From Mytilus edulis (Eukaryota; Mollusca; Bivalvia; Mytilida; Mytilidae), in contig NC_092345.1 in NCBI RefSeq assembly GCF_963676685.1, positions 85,191,592 to 85,255,591 of the forward strand: a stretch of DNA of 64,000 nucleotides. The letters are read 5' to 3'. A program made the position numbers and the translations under genes. Shown here in pieces: positions 35,901 to 45,189 of the stretch. The notes under the pieces were generated by a model. The model worked only from the letters and a program-made list of their open reading frames with translations. It was not told where the DNA came from and searched no databases. Every line of letters begins with the position of its first letter. Within the stretch, counting starts at the first letter, position 1.

Positions 35901-35943
35901 GGCAAAGAAATCGAAAAGAGCAGAACGATTTGGACTAACATAG
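17908..35943 (+). CDS. SARNP: SARNP (CIP29/Tho1 homologue), SAP-domain mRNA-export factor, eleven exons
   Basis: CDS exons are 17908-17931, 22832-22931, 23375-23406, 25692-25801, 26274-26343, 27647-27717, 28225-28285, 28882-28947, 29236-29307, 31016-31096 and 35902-35943; phases agree and the total is 729 nt (242 aa; human SARNP is 210). Residues about 3-37 are a SAP DNA/RNA-binding domain (VADLKEKLKEKGLTVSGTK, then PELLKRL). Residues about 42-80 are an acidic linker. The C-terminal half has six RAERFG-type motifs, at about 117, 133, 165, 188, 212 and 235, ending KRAERFGLT. In the known family these basic repeats contact the helicase UAP56/DDX39B in the TREX mRNA-export complex in the nucleus. 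Exon 1 (MEDLSTLK) fits in phase and sense but uses a weak donor (AAG|GTTTTT). Introns 1, 3 and 10 carry large transposon insertions. Confidence 0.88.
18105..18262. mobile_element. 158-bp MITE with TA duplication and two CRE-like sites
   Basis: The inverted ends CACCTTATCGCTA and TAGCGATAAGGTG are flanked by TA on both sides (18103-18104 and 18263-18264), so it is Tc1/mariner-like. It carries TTGACGTCAA (18146-18155) and ATGACGTCAA (18197-18206). It lies about 170 bp inside SARNP intron 1, next to the shared promoter. Confidence 0.8.
18350..18480. repeat. Short tandem repeat and GC-rich hairpin
   Basis: About two and a half copies of a 22-bp unit (ATAACCTTATTGTGATTCGTC) are followed at 18430-18480 by a hairpin-forming GGGGGCTTTGCCCCC segment. 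Confidence 0.5.
19078..19281 (-). CDS. Possible orphan 3' exon or gene fragment, acidic C-terminus
   Basis: This 67-aa reading frame lies just outside the Tigger element. It contains the segment DMSVQTEPV, a helical EEVRLEVQAAIKKMY, and an Asp/Glu/Asn-rich tail. Reading upstream in the same frame adds RRKLAVKQNCRM before a stop, which together looks like the coiled-coil end of a THAP- or transposon-encoded protein. An AATAAA on the minus strand lies about 12 bp after the stop (19064-19069). No matching upstream exon was found. It may be a terminal exon of a decayed element-encoded gene; function is unknown. Confidence 0.3.
   Translation of the reverse strand: MKNEQNPIPNITEVQDMSVQTEPVSLTSLSDREEVRLEVQAAIKKMYIDDDDNEDDDDEQNENNNMF
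19353..21637 (-). mobile_element. Full-length Tigger/pogo-type DNA transposon
   Basis: The ends are inverted copies starting CAGTGAAACCTG (left, then TCCAAACCGAACACC; right, read inward, GTAAAACCGAACCC). TA lies on both sides (19351-19352 and 21638-21639), the target duplication of Tc1/mariner/pogo elements. Both ends carry subterminal copies of a TTCGGTTTTATCAGG-like motif (three or more near 21510-21630; related ones near 19400-19425), probably transposase sites. It contains the intact transposase ORF on the minus strand and sits antisense in SARNP intron 1. Confidence 0.92.
19652..21274 (-). CDS. Tigger/pogo-type transposase, intact
   Basis: The 540-aa uninterrupted ORF cuts and reinserts the element. 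Residues about 5-25 hold basic NLS-like runs (KKKRK, KRARK). About 28-75 is a CENP-B/psq-type N-terminal helix-turn-helix, and about 85-155 the second CENP-B-type DNA-binding domain. About 180-340 is the DDE_1 catalytic core with the Asp triad at D190 (NADETG), D296 (FLDNATSHSH) and D327 (LQPLDLG), a DDD arrangement with 30 residues between the last two. The C-terminal 140 residues are acidic and end QTTLDNYFSVQ; Q530-L533-Y536-F537 fit a PIP box, the PCNA-binding motif, and pogo transposase is known to bind PCNA. The absence of stops and the intact ends suggest a recent, possibly active copy. Domestication is not implied because the element has its own termini. Confidence 0.93.
   Translation of the reverse strand: METPKKKRKFDQNDKPSPSPKRARKELSIENKMDLIKDSEAVPKISQKDLSLKYGIGKATVCDILKRKDTYRTQYEENIGSKRKRHASSSKFFDLNELLFRWFKGAREKNIPLSGPILQEKALEFAKELNLPEFKASNGWLESWRLRYGIGFFKVCGESADVNLNVVAEFKSKLPEIVKDYDPRDTFNADETGLFFRALPDKTLAERGKECKGGKMSKQRLTVMLCCSVRGEKLKPLVIGNANKPRCFRNLDVKSLPVTWKANKKSWMNSTFFTEWVKDINRDMRKKSRKIVIFLDNATSHSHNLKLSNVELKFFPANTTSKLQPLDLGIIRAFKARYRKHMIKHLLPQIDNCNTVTELCKEINVLKAIHWIKKSWNETKSTTIESCFRDAGFPLEAPTIVDEPEDPDDDIPLADLVEQLRSRDPSVQITEADDVDDNLATESAFDSEWETDLIREFTGDTLIESDEDIDTDIPTEVQPGSDMNHTDILDLLTKLRNFSISKDSRYLDQTEQMISMTEDLIVKSKLATRQTTLDNYFSVQ
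21640..22831. other. SARNP intron 1, right part
   Basis: This is AT-rich sequence with no exon or element I can define. Confidence 0.5.
22832..22931 (+). CDS. SARNP: SARNP exon 2
   Basis: It encodes almost the whole SAP domain, VADLKEKL to DAMELE. The acceptor is TGTTACAG and the donor AAG|GTATGT. Confidence 0.88.
23375..23406 (+). CDS. SARNP: SARNP exon 3 (32 nt)
   Basis: It encodes ETEELEETEEV, the start of the acidic linker. The acceptor is GTTTTACAG and the donor GTG|GTAAGA. A 35-bp tandem array begins directly after the donor. Confidence 0.8.
23408..23681 (+). repeat. 35-bp tandem array, left part
   Basis: About seven copies of AGGATAGAATTAAGGCTGCA plus ACATAATACATGTAT occur. A degenerate unit starts immediately after the exon 3 donor. 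The array resumes at 25014. Confidence 0.9.
23682..25013. mobile_element. hAT-like nonautonomous element, 1332 bp
   Basis: The termini CAGTGGTCTCGCTTG and, inverted, CAGTGCTCTAGCTAG are flanked by ATATG on both sides (23677-23681 and 25014-25018). Subterminal GCCCT-rich repeats occur at both ends. There is no transposase ORF. It splits the 35-bp array in SARNP intron 3. Confidence 0.75.
24372..24596. mobile_element. Nested 225-bp MITE with ATAATT duplication
   Basis: The inverted ends GAGGGCCCTCATGGGG and GAGGCCCCTCATGGGG are flanked by ATAATT on both sides. The interior is at least six copies of a TGATTATNTGATTAC motif. It lies inside the hAT-like element. Confidence 0.78.
25014..25270 (+). 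repeat. 35-bp tandem array, right part
   Basis: About seven more diverged copies of the same unit continue the array interrupted at 23682. Confidence 0.85.
25355..25455 (-). repeat. Abundant mussel SINE-like repeat
   Basis: On the minus strand it carries GGAGAGTTGTCTCATTGGCA, the 3' block of the most common mussel dispersed family. Related pieces occur at 25960-26000, 28115-28140, 59105-59150 and 59866-59983. Confidence 0.65.
25692..25801 (+). CDS. SARNP: SARNP exon 4
   Basis: It encodes the acidic linker VEQVVLQEEEEEEEVDDD through KTVPE. The acceptor is AATTTCAG and the donor AG|GTAAGT. Confidence 0.85.
26274..26343 (+). CDS. SARNP: SARNP exon 5
   Basis: It encodes SSKESIENGKPKKISLSGF and SDAE. 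The acceptor is ATTCATAG and the donor GAG|GTGATT. Confidence 0.82.
27222..27325 (+). repeat. 22-bp tandem repeat
   Basis: There are about five copies of GGGAAGACATCATTTGATA, some with an AGTA insertion. It lies in SARNP intron 5. Confidence 0.85.
27647..27717 (+). CDS. SARNP: SARNP exon 6
   Basis: It encodes RLKSRAEKFGAVSAEAKK and QLRAE, the first RAERFG-type motif and the start of the second, which is split across the intron. The acceptor is TCTTTTAG and the donor AG|GTAATG. Confidence 0.87.
28225..28285 (+). CDS. SARNP: SARNP exon 7
   Basis: It completes the second motif (RFGLSEKTS) and adds NISSAKITGDVS. The acceptor is TTTTATAG and the donor TCA|GTAAGT. Confidence 0.83.
28882..28947 (+). 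CDS. SARNP: SARNP exon 8
   Basis: It encodes VDSDKLKQRAERFGVVSP and VLSK, the third motif, as exactly one phase-0 repeat unit. The acceptor is CTTTCCAG and the donor AAG|GTAAAG. Confidence 0.88.
29236..29307 (+). CDS. SARNP: SARNP exon 9
   Basis: It encodes VADVEKLKQRAERFGG through ALSK. This fourth motif is strongly similar to exon 8 and probably arose by exon duplication. The acceptor is TTTGCAG and the donor AAA|GTAAAT. Confidence 0.87.
30022..30188. repeat. Long near-perfect foldback (about 80-bp arms)
   Basis: The arms run from TTATAAGGATTAAACACA to AAGTCC and back, with a CTTCGG-type apex at about 30104. It lies in SARNP intron 9. Confidence 0.88.
31016..31096 (+). CDS. SARNP: SARNP exon 10
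   Basis: It encodes SEDQEKILKRKERFGAIS through SSEVE, the fifth motif, matching the SED-D-EKLKKRKERFG block of vertebrate SARNP. The acceptor is TATCCAG and the donor GAG|GTATTA. Confidence 0.87.
31353..34663. mobile_element. 3.3-kb element with TTAA duplications
   Basis: The ends are AGGGAAAATTCGCGATTTTT and, inverted, AGGGAAACTTCGCAAAAAAA, each bordered by TTAA (31349-31352 and 34664-34667). TTAA sites are used by piggyBac-like and Kolobok-like elements. No transposase frame survives. It lies in SARNP intron 10. Confidence 0.72.
32650..32830 (+). repeat. Copy of abundant mussel dispersed family, nested
   Basis: The block from 'tgtttttcgttcattttc' through 'cgtttgaattgttttacat' to 'gggctttgcttgtattg' matches the common mussel repeat. 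It lies inside the 3.3-kb TTAA element. Confidence 0.55.
35280..35705 (+). repeat. Bivalve dispersed repeat
   Basis: Two internal units both contain a 'agtttgcctcaacca' block, and the copy ends in GTGGGGGCATCATCTGTGTC. This is the general form of a repeat common in bivalves. Confidence 0.55.
35902..35943 (+). CDS. SARNP: SARNP exon 11 (terminal)
   Basis: It encodes AKKSKRAERFGLT and TAG, the sixth motif and the conserved C-terminus of the family. The acceptor is TTTTTCAG. The 3' UTR follows; no single poly(A) signal stands out. Confidence 0.88.
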   Translation, partial: AKKSKRAERFGLT

Positions 35944-37257
35944 AGGCCAAGAAACATTACAACATTGACACTGCCATTTATATCATTTCATAATACAAAC
36001 ATCCCTTACAAAATATGTCATATTTGTACATAGATTAGTCATGAATTGAAACATTGTTCATCTGTTCTTCAGAGTAATTTTCACACAATCTGGGTATATT
36101 GCTTAACTAATAGCATTATTTTATTGCACCTTCTATTTTTTTTAAATAGTTTTACCAACTGTCTGTTCTGTCTCTTTGAAATATAACAGATGTTTAATTT
36201 ATTTTCTACTGGCTGCTAAAAATGATTACATAGTAATTTGTTTTGATTATGATCGGTTTGACTGAATATTCATTTCCTGTTGGTTTACATGATACGACAG
36301 ATATTACAACCAATCTATTCAGAAAAGCTGTTGGAAAGTACAATGGTAAACATGTTTTTCTACTACTTTTTTATATGTGTCTCCAGATATTAAACTAATT
36401 GTTCTTATGAGAAGTTTACCAATGTTTAATTTAAGTAAGAAAACAAGATAGGAATTTGTTTTATTGACGAAAAAATGGTATCTGTTCATATCTTATTTTT
36501 AAAAGTGAGGGCATTTGTATTGTACTGATACTCATTTAGTATTTATAACCTTGAAGTTGAAATTCACATTCACATAAAATGTAGGTTATGATTGAATTTC
36601 TCTTTCTGGATTTGAAGAAGTTTGCAATTGCTTGGATTGAAAGTATATCAGCCAAACTTCTATCACTTGTATTCAATGTAGTGTTGGCCTAGTACAAAGC
36701 AGGGTTAATATTCATATTACATTAACATGTTTTTGTCCTGAATGTGCATATTAATTTGCCGCTGGACGTTAAGCAGCCATCCATCATCATCATAATCAAT
36801 GATGTACATATTTGTGTCTGCATTAAGGACTCATTAATTGTTTTAATTTGTCATAGTATTAAAGCAAGAACTTTGGGTCACTATCTCATTTAGTTTCTCT
36901 TCTTTCTTCATGTACATTCACTACATTGATAGTGGGCTAAAATATCTGAAGCAGACTTTGTGCCTTTCTGAAATGAAGATTATAAAAGGCTTGATTTATC
37001 TTGTTATGGCCCACAACTAAGAGGCCAGATGAAGTATATTACCAGTGTCCAGCCTTCCATAATTCTGTTCGTCTGAAATTACACAAATTTGAATACTTTT
37101 TTTAGGACTTTCCTGCAATTATAGAGCTTATCTTTGGTAGATAAGTGTATAATGACTCCAGAACAAATTATTGTTGTGGTGTCCTTGGCTGACTTTTGAC
37201 AAAGATATTGCCTTGACCTTGAAAAACTTCTTAAACATGAACTTTGCCAGAATTTTT
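35944..37257. other. SARNP 3' UTR and 3' flank
   Basis: It is AT-rich with no further exon. The UTR end cannot be fixed: ATTAAA occurs near 36858 and AATAAA near 37622. A SINE-tail-like segment (GCCGCTGGACGTTAAGCAG) lies near 36761-36780. Confidence 0.45.
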
Positions 37258-37525
37258 ATGCCCCACCTACGATAGTAGAGGGGCATTATGTTTTCTGGTC
37301 TGTGCCTCCGTTCGTCCGTCCGCTTCAGGTTAAAGTTTTTGGTCAAGGTAGTTTTTGAATAGGTTGAAGTCTAATCAACTTGAAACTTAGTACACATGTT
37401 CCCTATGATATGATCTTTCTAATTTTAATTCCAAATTAAAGTTTTGACCCTAATTTCATGGTCCACTGAACATAGAAAATGATAGTGCGAGTGGGGCATC
37501 CGTGTACTTAGGACACATTCTTGTT
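37258..37525 (+). mobile_element. Bivalve MITE (ATGCCCCACC family)
   Basis: It starts ATGCCCCACCTACGATAGTA, has the TCCGTTCGTCCGTCCG run, and ends GAGTGGGGCATCCGTGTAC. This is a very common bivalve repeat with GGGGCAT inverted ends. Confidence 0.75.
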
Positions 37526-38995
37526 AAAGTATACATTCAATGTGGAACCAGAAAATTAATTCCATTATATTTATGTCTTATGATTCAGTAAGCAACCAAA
37601 GAAAACTAATTAAAAATACACAATAAACCTTTAAAGGTAAAGAGAATTAAAATGTCGAGGGGATGCTTTCTGATTAGTGCAGTAGTAAGTGGAGAGGTTA
37701 TAGCCTTGATCCAGTAACTTTCAAGCCCAGTGACTTTTAAATTAAATGTTAAGGATCCCTATGGTAAGATTAATACTTCATAAACTCAACCGTGTTCTGT
37801 TTTTGAGACAGTACTAGGGAAAGTTGATATAATCTAACTAAAGGTTTTTTGTTCACTTGTATTATTTTAGCTATGTTAGAGGCAACTATAATAACAAATT
37901 CACAAATTTGCACCTTCATATTACATATTTATTACATTTTAAACATTTCCTACATGATATGGTAGGTGATGCATATACATGTAGATGATTAAGTATGTGA
38001 ACAAATTTCATCCTCAAGGTGAAATAAAATATTATCAGAATTTTTGTGTTCATAATCAGATCACAGTAATATGCATATTACATTTTCATAAGTCACTTGT
38101 CTGTTCATTGTAAGTAAGTATCAGTCATTCTGAATTTTGTTTTACAGATTTTATTTGTGGCTTCAAATATCTTGTATTGAATTCAAAAATACAAAATTTG
38201 CCATAACTAGCACAGACACTTGTCTCTGCAATAAATGTTAACCTATATATACTATAATATAACATATTAAAATATAAAGGTAAAACAAAATTAGAGACAA
38301 ATGCCTGTGCAAAATAGCCTATTTTTAAACCTCGTCATTAATATTTAGATATAAGTTAGTCAAAAATCTGTTTGGCTACAAGATGTCTTATTCAAAGATA
38401 CAAATGTTGGTACAATATATGTTTAGGTAAGGCCTTTGACCATATCTTAGTTTCCCCGAAACGTTTAGTAGAATTTTCACTTTATTTTATTAAGTGACAT
38501 TCATGTACTTATTAAGTTTGCAGATTCTGTATATCATCCTATTAATAGAAATACATTTTAAAAGACCTTGAAGAATTTTCGAATTGTTGCTATTTTAGAG
38601 GCCAGATAATAGCTCTTAACTTTTTTTTTTTATATCAAGAAAGAAGTCATTTAAAAACATTAGGAATAAATTTGACATAAAAGTCATTGCTTTCTCATTA
38701 AAACAAAATGAACAGAAAATTCATTAGAAAAATCAAGCAAACAAATCCTAAATAAATTGCAAAATAAATTGCCCTTTTGAAGAAAATCCTTTTTATCAGA
38801 CTTCAGCACAAGGATTTCTGCATCATTGATTTATTATATCTCCATTGTAAAATTCCTCTATACAATTAGCCATGTCAACTCTGTAATGGGATTGATTTCA
38901 AGAAGTTTTAATGCAATTGTTTTCATTGAAATGATGTGTCTTCATGATTGATTAGTCATATTATTCTAGAAAATAATTTCCAGATTGATGCTTAA

Positions 38996-39268
38996 GGTGG
39001 TACCTAACACTTTTACTAAAATTAATTTGGCTCGTTTAATTTGCATCAAATTTTGACAAAGTATTTACTTTGACCCTTTGACAAAAATATAAAAATTTAA
39101 AAAATTTTGAACCAACCGTTTTGTCAGAAAAATTACACTGGTTATATAGCAATTTGACAAACACCAATTTTGATCATTGAGAAGCTTAATATTCCTTTTA
39201 CAACACAACGTAATTAAAACGTTTAGCTGACTTTACAGAGTTATCTCCCTGTAGTGTTAGGTACCACC
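38996..39268. mobile_element. 273-bp MITE with TTAA duplication
   Basis: The inverted ends GGTGGTACCTAACAC and GTGTTAGGTACCACC are bordered by TTAA at 38992-38995 and 39269-39272. Confidence 0.88.
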
Positions 39269-39289
39269 TTAACACTATTATATGTATTG

Positions 39290-41220
39290 TATTTTTATGA
39301 TATTTTAGTAATGATTTTGTAGTAAAGTACTTCAAAGGGAAAACTGTACACTTATATTTCATTTTTACAATTTGAGTCTATTATGAATAAAATTAATTGT
39401 ACTACAGACAACTGTGTTGTTTAGAAATGACAATTTATGTACATGGGTTTCTTGGAGATTCCCTTAGTCACCATGCTTCATTGGTTTCAGAATATTTACT
39501 TTATTTAAAGTGCATTGTCTGATCAAGTGTATTTGATTTGTGAAGATTTAATTTATACTAGATACTTGACACTTATTTTCAAGTGCCTGTGATTGACATC
39601 CCTGCATTTCAGTTTTGAGGAGAATATTAGACGGACCACCTTTAGTCAAACTTCATTGACTATGGTATGGCACAATGTTAATTATTCTTATTAACATGTT
39701 TGTAATCAAGTTTAATACATTCTACATGCATCCTTTTGTAACAGCTGCAACACGAAAAAATTTTAAGTCTCAGATATGTTTTGATTTCAAGTTTTTTAAT
39801 AAAAGTACATTTAATAGACTATTGCTATTTTTGGAAAGATTAGAACTTGTTCTAAATCTTAACTAAGGCACCAGCCTCCCTAACAACACGGCAGGTTTGC
39901 TACTGTTACTAAATGTATTCACACTGAAATATAGTTCCCTATGGTTCTTATGTATGTGCACATAATACACATATAAATTGAAAAAATGGGTATATTATTT
40001 GAGCAGTTCATTTAAGAATGCATGTATATTTATGCATATTATTCTGATAAACTGTATTGTTTAAAGTAAATAAAGAATAGAATGTCATTAAGGTGTGTTG
40101 ATGTGCAGGCTTTTTTTTTAAAAACATTTTGATTAGGTAATTGGGTATTGATACAATTCTAGTAGGATTGACAACTGTCATTATCACTAAACAATCAGAG
40201 ACTAAGTAGACCATTAATTACAATGCCCCACCTCCTAAAGTGCATAAAGTGATTCTGTAAATTATATCTGAAAGATAAATGATTGATGGATTAACAAGAT
40301 CTTTAAAAAAAAATAAAAAAAATATGAATATAAATATAAATATGAATGTATAAAAAGTATTCAAGTAAGTAAGGCCTATGATTTACTTGATAAATTTGCA
40401 ATAATCATCTGTATTTAATCAACGATTTAGATTAGTTCCCTATTTTTTTTATCAGGAATTGGTTTGAAATAGTTTTAAAACTTTAAAACTTTTAATTATA
40501 ACAAACCATTGTTTATTAGTTTATCAATCATTATGTCTATTTTAGTCAATTGAATTTTTATTAGAAGTGAAAAGTATATATTTTTGCAATCAAGAAAGAA
40601 TCCACATTTCAATAAAATAAGTCTTTTAATTTGTTTACGTTGTAAAAGAACATTTTCAATGCCCTGTGTTGATAAATACTTTAAAAATTTATCAAAAGGC
40701 ACACTACAACTTTTAATCTTCAATGTCATATAACCTCTGTTTCAACTTACAAAATGCCCAAAAACAACATTCTCGAGAAGAATGAAACGAAGCTAGCATT
40801 ATCCTTTAAATTCAAGTTCCACTTGGTATATGATGTCCTCCTGCTGAACAGTGAAAATTTTGGTGACTTCATTGACCCCATTTTAGCTGATTAAATTTGA
40901 ATACTGCATGTATACAAGCAATGTTGCTTCTGGCATCCTTCTGGAATTTAGATTAAAGATAGATTGGGAGCTACTTAATAAACAACAAAAGAGATGATGT
41001 TAATGTTTTTATAGTATACTATTAAAATGTTTAAGCACCAAAATTCAGACAATATGAAGTTTGTTTTTTCCAATTGATACATTATTGCAGGATTTGTCTT
41101 TCCTATTAAATTTTTTGATTAGAGGATATTTGCTTATAAGGAAGCATTTGAAAAGACTCCTTCTGGGTGGTAAATTTCGAGTCATCTTTACGAAAGTTTT
41201 ACAGAAGCCATCATCATTTG
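39290..41220. other. AT-rich noncoding region
   Basis: I see no exon, RNA gene or defined element. Confidence 0.5.
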
Positions 41221-41225
41221 TATGA

Positions 41226-43065
41226 CAGAGAACGATCCTCATCAACAACCCTCACAATCCTTATCAACAACCCTCACGAACCTTATCAACAACTCTCACG
41301 ATCCTCATCAACAATTCACACAATCTTCGTCAACAACCCTCACAATCCTCATCAACGACCCTCACAACCTTCTTCAACGACCCTCACGATCCTCATCAAC
41401 AACCCTCATGATCCTCATCAACAATCCTCACAATCTTCGTCAACAACCCTCAAAATCCTCATCAACGACCCTCACAATCTTCGTCAACAACCCTCATAAT
41501 CTTCATCAACAACCCTCACAATCTTCGTCAACAACCCTCACGATCCTCATCAACAATCCCCACAATCCTCATCAACAATCTTCGTCAACAACTCTCACAA
41601 TCCTTATCAACGACCCTCACAATCTTCGTCAACAACCCTCACAATCCTCATCAACAACCCTGACGATCCTCATCAACAACCCTCACGATCATTATCAACG
41701 ACCCTCACAATTTTCGTCAACAACCCTCGCAATCTTCGTCAACGACCCTCATAACCTTCGTCAACAACCCTCACGATCCTCATCAACAATCCTCACGATC
41801 CTAATCAACAATCCTCACAATCTTCGTCAACAACCCTCACAATCCTCATCAACGACCCTCACAATATTCGTCAACAACCCTCACAATCCTCAACAACGAC
41901 CCTCACAATCTTCAACAACCCTCACAATCCTCATCAACAACCCTGACGATCCTCACCATTAACCCTCACGATCATAATCAACGATACTCACAATCATTAT
42001 CAACAACCCTAATGATCCTTATCAACATCCCTGACGATCCTCATCAACAACCCTCACGATCCTCATCAACGACCCTCGCAATCCCCATCAACGACCCTCC
42101 CGATCCTCATCAACGATCCTCATAAACAACCCTCACGATCCTTATCAACAACCCTCATTATCCTCATGATCCTTATCAGCGACACTCACAATCCTTATCA
42201 AGAACCCTCATGATCCTTATCAACAACCCTGACGCTCCTCATCAACAATCCTGATGATCCTCATCAACGAACCTCGCGATCCCCATCAACGACCCTCGCG
42301 ATCCTCATAAATAACCCTCACGATCCGTATCAACAACCCTAACAATCCTCATCAACAACCCTGACGATCCTCATCAACAACCCTGATGATCCTCATCAAC
42401 AACCCTAACGATCCTCATCAACAAACCTAATAATCCTAATCAACAACCCTGACGATCCTCATCAACAACCCTAAGGATCCTCATCAACAACCCTAACGAT
42501 CCTCATCAACAACCCTGACGATCCTCATCAACAACCCTAACGATCCTCATCAACAACCCTAACGATCCTCATCAACAACCCTAACGATCCTCACCAACAA
42601 CCCTAACAATCCTCATCAACAACCCTAACAATCCTCATTAACAACCCTAACAATCCTCATCAACAACCCTAACAATCCTCATCAACAACCCTGACGATCC
42701 TCATCAACAACCCTCATGATCCTCATCAACAATCCTCACAATCTTCGTCAACAACCCTCACAATCTTCATCAACGACCCTCACAATCTTCGTCAACAACC
42801 CTCATAATCTTCATCAACGACCCTCACAATCTTCGTCAACAACCCTTACGATCCTCATCAACAATCCTCACAATCCTCACAATCCTCACAATCTTCGTCA
42901 ACAACCCTCACAATCCTCATCAACAACCCTAACGATCCTCATCAACAACCCTGACGATCCTCATCAACAACCCTAACGATCCTCATCAACAACCCTAACG
43001 ATCCTCATCAACAACCCTAACAATCCTCATCAACAATCCTGACGATCCTCATCAACAATCCTCTG
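41226..43065 (+). repeat. 22-bp tandem array, 1.84 kb
   Basis: More than 80 copies of GATCCTCATCAACAACCCTMAC-type units occur, with ATCTTCGTC, GACCC and CTGAC variants. The unit length gives a 22-residue periodic ORF (246 aa), which is a by-product. Confidence 0.95.
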
Positions 43066-43234
43066 ATGCCGTTATGGCTATTACTTATATTATGATACTT
43101 GGTTCTTTCCCCCCGTTTTTATATACTCAACAGTTTTTCTTCACCATTTTCACTTGTATAGTTTTGGTATGACATAATTTCTGTTCATTAGTTGTAATTG
43201 GATTTAAACTAGCTGTCATTGATTGAAAGTATTC

Positions 43235-43480
43235 TTAGATTAGTACTTGATGTATTTTGCCTTTATGTTAGTTTGTTTGTACTTCGTGCTTATCTGATGA
43301 GCTAATCTATTTTCAACTTATTTTTATATTGTGTTCTTTTATAGCACTTCATACAAATGAGACAGTATTTGATGTACTTTGCCTTTATGTCAGAGTGTTT
43401 GTGTCTCGTGCTTATCTGATGAGCTAATCTATTTTCAACTTATTCTTATATTGTGTTCTTTTATACCACTTCATACAAGG
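43235..43480 (+). repeat. Two tandem copies of a ~125-bp dispersed-repeat segment
   Basis: The copies at about 43245-43360 and 43370-43480 share the block from 'cttatctgatgagctaatc' to 'tatattgtgttctttta'. Confidence 0.75.
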
Positions 43481-43525
43481 TATTGGGTGAGCTCTTACAA
43501 TCATGTTTAACCCAGTCACTGTATT

Positions 43526-44246
43526 TCTTTGTCCCAAGTCAGGAGCTGGTAGTTTAGATGTTGTTGTTGGTTGTCTTTGTCCCAAGTCAGGAGCTGGTAG
43601 TTCAGATGTTGTTGTTGGTTGTCTTTGTCCCAAGTCAGGAGCTGGTAGTTCAGATGTTGTTGTTGGTTGTCTTTGTCCCAAGTCAGGAGCTGGTAGTTCA
43701 GATGTTGTTGTTGGTTGTCTTTGTCCCAAGTCAGGAGCTGGTAGTTCAGATGTTGTTGTTGGTTGTCTTTGTCCCAAGTCAGGAGCTGGTAGTTCAGATG
43801 TTGTTGTTGGTTGTCTTTGTCCCAAGTCAGGAGCTGGTAGTTCAGATGTTGTTGTTAGTTGTCTTTGTCCCAAGTCAGGAGCTGGTAGTTCAGATGTTGT
43901 TGTTGGTTGTCTTTGTCCCAAGTCAGGAGCTGGTAGTTCAGAGGTTGTTGTTGGTTGTCTTTGTCCCAAGTCAGGAGCTGGTAGTTCAAATGTTGTTGTT
44001 GGTTGTCTTTGTCCCAAGTCAGGAGCTGGTAGTTCAGATGTTGTTATTGGTTGTCTTTGTCCCAATTCAGGAACTGGTAGTTCAGATGTTGTTGTTGGTT
44101 GTCTTTGTCCCAATTCATGAGCTGGTAGTTCAGATGTTGTTATTGGTTGTCTTTGTCCCAATTCAGGAACTGGTAGTTCAGATGTTGTTGTTGGTTGTCT
44201 TTGTCCCAATTCATGAGCTGGTAGTTCAGATGTTGTTGTTGGTTGT
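43526..44246 (+). repeat. 48-bp tandem array, 15 copies
   Basis: The unit begins TTTGTCCCAAGTCAGGAGCT and ends GTTGTTGTTGGTTGTC. It is an expansion of a segment of the abundant mussel dispersed family that continues at 44237-44290. The 48-bp length keeps three frames open (205, 242 and 261 aa). Homogeneity is very high at 43526-44060; the last four units carry CCAATTCA variants. Confidence 0.95.
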
Positions 44247-44289
44247 TGTCTGTCATATTAGTTTTTCAATTATTGTTGTGTCATAAATC

Positions 44290-45185
44290 AGATCACAAAT
44301 TTGTATTCAAATCTTCTTATCTTTATAATAAAATATTAGTATTCTTCACATATTCGTACATTTTTAAAACATCTTTTAACATCATATAATTCAAAAACGA
44401 ACTTATCTCAGCATTTTCTCAAATTGTACTCATGGGTTCATACTACTGTCAAGCTAATTCCTCATGATTTCAGCAGGGGATAAAGAAAGAATATAAAACT
44501 TGTTAGAAATCAATATCCAATGTCAACTTGTTCATTGCCTTTATGTTCTTTCATATTTGTCTTATTGAAATATTATTGAGAAATGTCTAGTAACTCCGTC
44601 AGCTTACTAACAAAATATCCATCTGACTAATGGTTGTTGCGTGTTATTGGCACTAAAGTAAAGAATAAAGATATTAAGACAATGGTTTCAACAATAAATG
44701 TAAAGCAGTCAAGTGCGGCATTTAACAAGGTCATTACTAGTATCTTGACTTACTTAATTATCAGTTATAAGTATAGTGAAATCACAGATCATACTTTCGT
44801 TCGATTGGGTCATCAACCTCATTCTTTTCTTGGCCGTGTTTACGCTTTTCCCTTGAACGCATGATTGTTAGTTAGCTTTGAGTAGCTATACGACCCAGTT
44901 AGGATTGGTAATCAGGATGGTTTTAAACGACCTTGACTTCTCATGAAGATCTTGCGGTGGGAATTAGGGTTTGTACCTCTTGTCACTTTTTATATGGTTT
45001 CAAACATTTGTCTCGGAACAGACCTGATGATATGTTAGAAGTGAATTGTACGTAAAAATTTACAATGGCTATTTTACCGGCTCTGATTATAATTCTGAAT
45101 TCCAACAAGGATTGTATAGTAAGAAGGTCTTACTATATATACAAATCCTTTGTCAAAGTGTAAATAAGAATTTATTACAAGAAAT
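44290..45185. other. Noncoding; contains one palindrome
   Basis: CAAGGATTGTATAGTAAGA pairs with TCTTACTATA...CAAATCCTTTG at 45107-45150. There is nothing else. Confidence 0.5.
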
Positions 45186-45189
45186 TAAA

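Noticed and set aside
41167-42976. Ser/Gln/Asn/Pro-rich ORFs in the 22-bp array
   Set aside because: They are 22-residue periodic by-products of the tandem repeat, with no start or splice context.
43424-44286. ORFs of 205-261 aa in the 48-bp array
   Set aside because: Three frames on two strands are open only because the unit is 48 bp; the sequence derives from a dispersed repeat.
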